This document shows, piece by piece, positions 61,745-64,000 of a stretch of DNA of 64,000 nt. Numbering within the stretch: position 1 is the first letter of the stretch; every line of letters starts with the position of its first letter. The position numbers and the translations under genes were made by a program. This DNA is from Corticicoccus populi. Lineage in GTDB: Bacteria > Bacillota > Bacilli > Staphylococcales > Salinicoccaceae. Location of the stretch: contig NZ_JBHUOQ010000004.1 of NCBI RefSeq assembly GCF_042686195.1, positions 1-64,000 on the forward strand, written 5' to 3'. The notes under the pieces were generated by a model. It saw only the letters and a program-made list of their open reading frames with translations. It did no database searches and was not told the origin of the DNA.

Positions 61745-61773
61745 AATTTATCACGAAATGATTCTTATTTCAA
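61745..61773 (-). promoter_or_regulatory. Promoter of the flavoprotein operon
   Basis: Minus-strand TTGAAA, 17-base spacer, TAAATT. It directly abuts the Zur box. Confidence 0.6.
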
Positions 61774-61797
61774 TATTTATATAAATTGAAGATTCAT

Positions 61798-61826
61798 TTT
61801 ACAAACATTCTAAATATACATATAAT
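61798..61826 (+). promoter_or_regulatory. Promoter of the third methionine-synthase-like gene
   Basis: TTTACA, 17-base spacer, TATAAT. It lies about 55 bases past the Zur box, so Zur control of this direction is less certain. Confidence 0.7.
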
Positions 61827-61881
61827 TAATTACGTGATTAAGAGGAGGATTCCTCACAATATATCTTTGGGAGATGTAACT

Positions 61882-62985
61882 ATGCTGGATATTAAATATG
61901 ATATCGTGGGTTCATTTTTAAGACCCGATACGATTAAAAAGGCACGTGCAGAATATTTTAACGGAGACATTGAACTCTCTGCGCTTAGAGCAGTTGAAGA
62001 TAAAGAGATTTCAGACTTAGTGGATAAGCAGGCGGCGCATGGTTTAAAATTCGTAACAGATGGTGAGTTCAGACGCAGATGGTGGCATCTTGACTGGCTG
62101 AAAGAGTTTGACGGTTTTACAACACAGCATTTTGAGAAAGAACGCGGCGGGGTTGTCCATAAAATCGAACTCGGATGCATTGAAGGTAAAATTTCTTATG
62201 ATAAGAATAAAAATCATCCTGAAATTGATGCCTGGAACTTCTTGAAACAATGTGCGGAAAAACATGAAGATGTAGAGGCGAAAAAAGCCATCTCAGGACC
62301 AAACATGATTCTTGTCGATCACTACCTTCAGCTCGGAATTAAAGATACACCATACTATGGTGATGATATTGAAGCGGTCATTGACGATATTGCATCCGCA
62401 TATCAGGCAGCAATACAGGATTTATACGACAACGGCTGCCGCTACCTTCAAATTGATGATACGTCATGGACTTATTTAATCGATGATAATTTCATTGGAA
62501 AAGTAGAGAGTCTCGGCTACACAAAAGAAGAAGTACTTGAATGGTTTAGAAAAGTGACTTCAAAATCCCTTGAAAATAAGCCCGCAGACCTTGTTATAGG
62601 CAATCATTTCTGTAAAGGGAATTTTAAAGGAAACCCATTATTCTCAGGGCATTATGATTCCGTGGCATCAATCATCAGCACACTGCCTTATGACGGCTTT
62701 TTTGTTGAGTATGATGATGAACGTTCCGGTTCATTCGACCCGTGGAAAGTCTTGAAAGGGACAGATAAAACATTCGTTGTCGGTTTAATTTCCACTAAAA
62801 ACCCGAAAATGGAAACACATGATGAGATTAAAGAAAGATATGAGAACGCAAAGGCGGTAGTCGGTGATAATATCGCACTGTCCCCTCAATGCGGATTTGC
62901 TTCTGTGGAAGAAGGAAACACCATTGATGAAGACATCCAGTGGAAAAAGATTGATTTGCTGGTATCGTGTAAGGACTTTTTGTAG
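61882..62985 (+). CDS. Third cobalamin-independent methionine synthase C-terminal-like protein
   Basis: This 367-residue COG0620 protein is a distant paralog of the two at 21554-23788. Zinc-ligand motifs are kept: HFC in GNHFCKGNF, E in FFVEYDDERSG and C in SPQCGFASVEEG. It has no SAM riboswitch. The ATG at 61882 follows a GGGAG site and starts at the conserved N-terminus. The neighbouring Zur box is notable because MetE-type enzymes need zinc. Confidence 0.87.
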   Translation: MLDIKYDIVGSFLRPDTIKKARAEYFNGDIELSALRAVEDKEISDLVDKQAAHGLKFVTDGEFRRRWWHLDWLKEFDGFTTQHFEKERGGVVHKIELGCIEGKISYDKNKNHPEIDAWNFLKQCAEKHEDVEAKKAISGPNMILVDHYLQLGIKDTPYYGDDIEAVIDDIASAYQAAIQDLYDNGCRYLQIDDTSWTYLIDDNFIGKVESLGYTKEEVLEWFRKVTSKSLENKPADLVIGNHFCKGNFKGNPLFSGHYDSVASIISTLPYDGFFVEYDDERSGSFDPWKVLKGTDKTFVVGLISTKNPKMETHDEIKERYENAKAVVGDNIALSPQCGFASVEEGNTIDEDIQWKKIDLLVSCKDFL

Positions 62986-62996
62986 AAATCACAATA

Positions 62997-63029
62997 AAGC
63001 GGCGGTAAGAAAAACTCTTACTGCCGCTT
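62997..63029. terminator. Bidirectional terminator
   Basis: AAGCGGCGGTAAGA/TCTTACTGCCGCTT stem with one G-U pair between two converging genes. Confidence 0.85.
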
Positions 63030-63101
63030 CTATTTATATTTGATATTAACTGTGAACAAGGGATTTTATCCGTATTGGAGGATTTTATTCCTCAAATATT
63101 T

Positions 63102-64000
63102 CTAAACCATAAATTCTCCTATTTTCTGATCTGTGATACCCGTGTTTTGATCATAAATTTCAATGCCTCGAAGTATAGTTTTTACAACCTCTGCACCTAT
63201 CGTCCGGCCAACATAAGGACTTATTTTATGACGGTAAGCCAAATCTTCTTTTTTTAATTCATAAGGTGAATTTCTTTTAATAAATACAAAATCTGCATCT
63301 TTTCCGACGGTAATACTTCCTTTTGTTGTTAAATTAAAACGCTTCGCTGGATTCGCTGCGATAATATCTGCAAACTGAACGAGAGACATATTTCTTTTTT
63401 GAACGGCTTCATCGAAAAGTATATCCACATTGTTCTGCAGACCCGCTATACCGCCCCATGCTTCAAAGGCATTGTCTGTCTTCTTTAAATTCGGAGCACA
63501 GGGAGAGTGATCGGATGTAACAAAAGAAATGTCTCCTCTAAACAGCCTGTCCCACATTCCATCGAGACGGGAGCGCTCACGAATAGGCGGTGAGCATTTA
63601 ACTGACGCCCCAATATTATCAAGCTCCTCCTTGTAGAAATATAGATAATGCGTACACGTCTCACATGTAATATCCAAACCTTCTTTTTGTGCGTTCACAA
63701 CTTCTTCGACACCCTCTTCGCATGATACATGAACAATATGAATACGACAGCCCGTTTCTTTGGCAAATAGAATAATTTTTCTAATGCTTTCCACCTCAGT
63801 AAATACAGGGCGGCTTTCAACATAGGCACTCAATGTGGTCTCACCGTCCCTAACTGCTTTTTCTGCTAAAGCGTCAGTGATTGATGCATTCTCGGCATGG
63901 ACAGAAAGTATTTTACCCGTTTCAGCGATTTGTTTCATCCCTTCATACAGTGAGTAATCATCGACATTCATGAAGTCTTTATCAATTGAACGATCCCCAC
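63102..64000 (-). CDS. Allantoinase/dihydropyrimidinase-like amidohydrolase, 5' end beyond the window
   Basis: The visible C-terminal 299 codons are open to the right edge. They include HAENASI, HIVHVSCEEG, CSPPIRE and TSDHSPCAP, which are the metal-binding and substrate motifs of allantoinase (AllB) and cyclic amidohydrolases. The N-terminal HxH is not visible. It likely opens the ring of allantoin or a related hydantoin. The exact substrate needs the missing part and the neighbours. Confidence 0.85.
   Translation of the reverse strand, partial: GDRSIDKDFMNVDDYSLYEGMKQIAETGKILSVHAENASITDALAEKAVRDGETTLSAYVESRPVFTEVESIRKIILFAKETGCRIHIVHVSCEEGVEEVVNAQKEGLDITCETCTHYLYFYKEELDNIGASVKCSPPIRERSRLDGMWDRLFRGDISFVTSDHSPCAPNLKKTDNAFEAWGGIAGLQNNVDILFDEAVQKRNMSLVQFADIIAANPAKRFNLTTKGSITVGKDADFVFIKRNSPYELKKEDLAYRHKISPYVGRTIGAEVVKTILRGIEIYDQNTGITDQKIGEFMV

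Noticed and set aside
1..64000. CRISPR array, insertion sequence or prophage
   Set aside because: No regular short repeats with unique spacers, no transposase or integrase reading frame and no phage structural genes were seen.

Overview
The window looks like a chromosomal segment of a low-GC Gram-positive bacterium of the family Staphylococcaceae. A Jeotgalicoccus- or Salinicoccus-like genus fits better than Staphylococcus itself, but this is an inference from gene content, not an identification. Supporting points are the kbaA-salA pair beside what appears to be an rRNA operon, pdp, a Staphylococcus-type UDPGP uridylyltransferase, dps with a PerR box, a FusB-family protein and a TcaA-like zinc-ribbon membrane protein. 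No tRNA, CRISPR array, insertion sequence or prophage was found.

Layout. 1-530: leader and five evenly spaced sigma-A-type promoters on the minus strand, pointing at an rRNA operon inferred to lie beyond the left edge. 531-8135: housekeeping genes on the minus strand (kbaA, salA, an amidohydrolase, proC, a hemolysin III-type protein, a uridylyltransferase, pdp). 8345-11405: kynurenine operon kynU-kynB-kynA plus an unknown 106-residue gene, converting tryptophan to anthranilate. 11515-12660: SDR and hemerythrin-like genes. 12807-17152: manganese/iron ABC transporter and its DtxR-family regulator, behind a promoter with two tandem DtxR/MntR-type boxes. 17340-18266: Fur-controlled siderophore-binding lipoprotein. 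18428-18892: dps. 21554-23788: two tandem methionine-synthase-like genes under a SAM riboswitch. 25930-28913: an MFS exporter and a secreted phosphatase with a possible PhoP box. 31068-31841: fusB-like gene with a leader peptide and attenuator-like structure. 32248-33844: ECF sigma and DUF4179-type partner. 34378-39092: regulators, thioesterase, oxidoreductases. 39389-41707: two zinc-ribbon membrane proteins. 42967-45583: Zur-controlled zinc lipoproteins (ZinT-like and AdcA-like). 45781-49689: TetR, MFS and LysR genes. 49760-54120: argH, NhaC and a GGDEF-like regulator. 54328-56282: a 56-residue gene and a dehydrogenase/VOC/cupin operon. 56384-61718: acetyltransferases and a Zur-controlled two-gene flavoprotein operon. 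61882-64000: a third methionine-synthase-like gene and a truncated allantoinase-like gene.

The strongest theme is metal homeostasis. Recognisable sites for four metal/peroxide regulators (MntR-type, Fur, PerR, Zur) lie in one 64-kb stretch. Three observations stand out. First, a roughly 88-residue histidine-containing domain occurs once in the ZinT-like lipoprotein and twice inside the AdcA-like lipoprotein, where the histidine-rich loop normally sits. Second, a second MntR-type promoter with the same tandem-box architecture as the transporter promoter drives no visible gene. Third, a Zur site matching the zinc-lipoprotein site at 18 of 19 positions sits on the promoter of a small flavoprotein operon. 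Other points include translational attenuation at fusB, an apparent ATT start codon in a LysR gene, and a winged-helix domain fused to a manganese permease. Names of unfamiliar domains were assigned by reading motifs only; no database search was possible.
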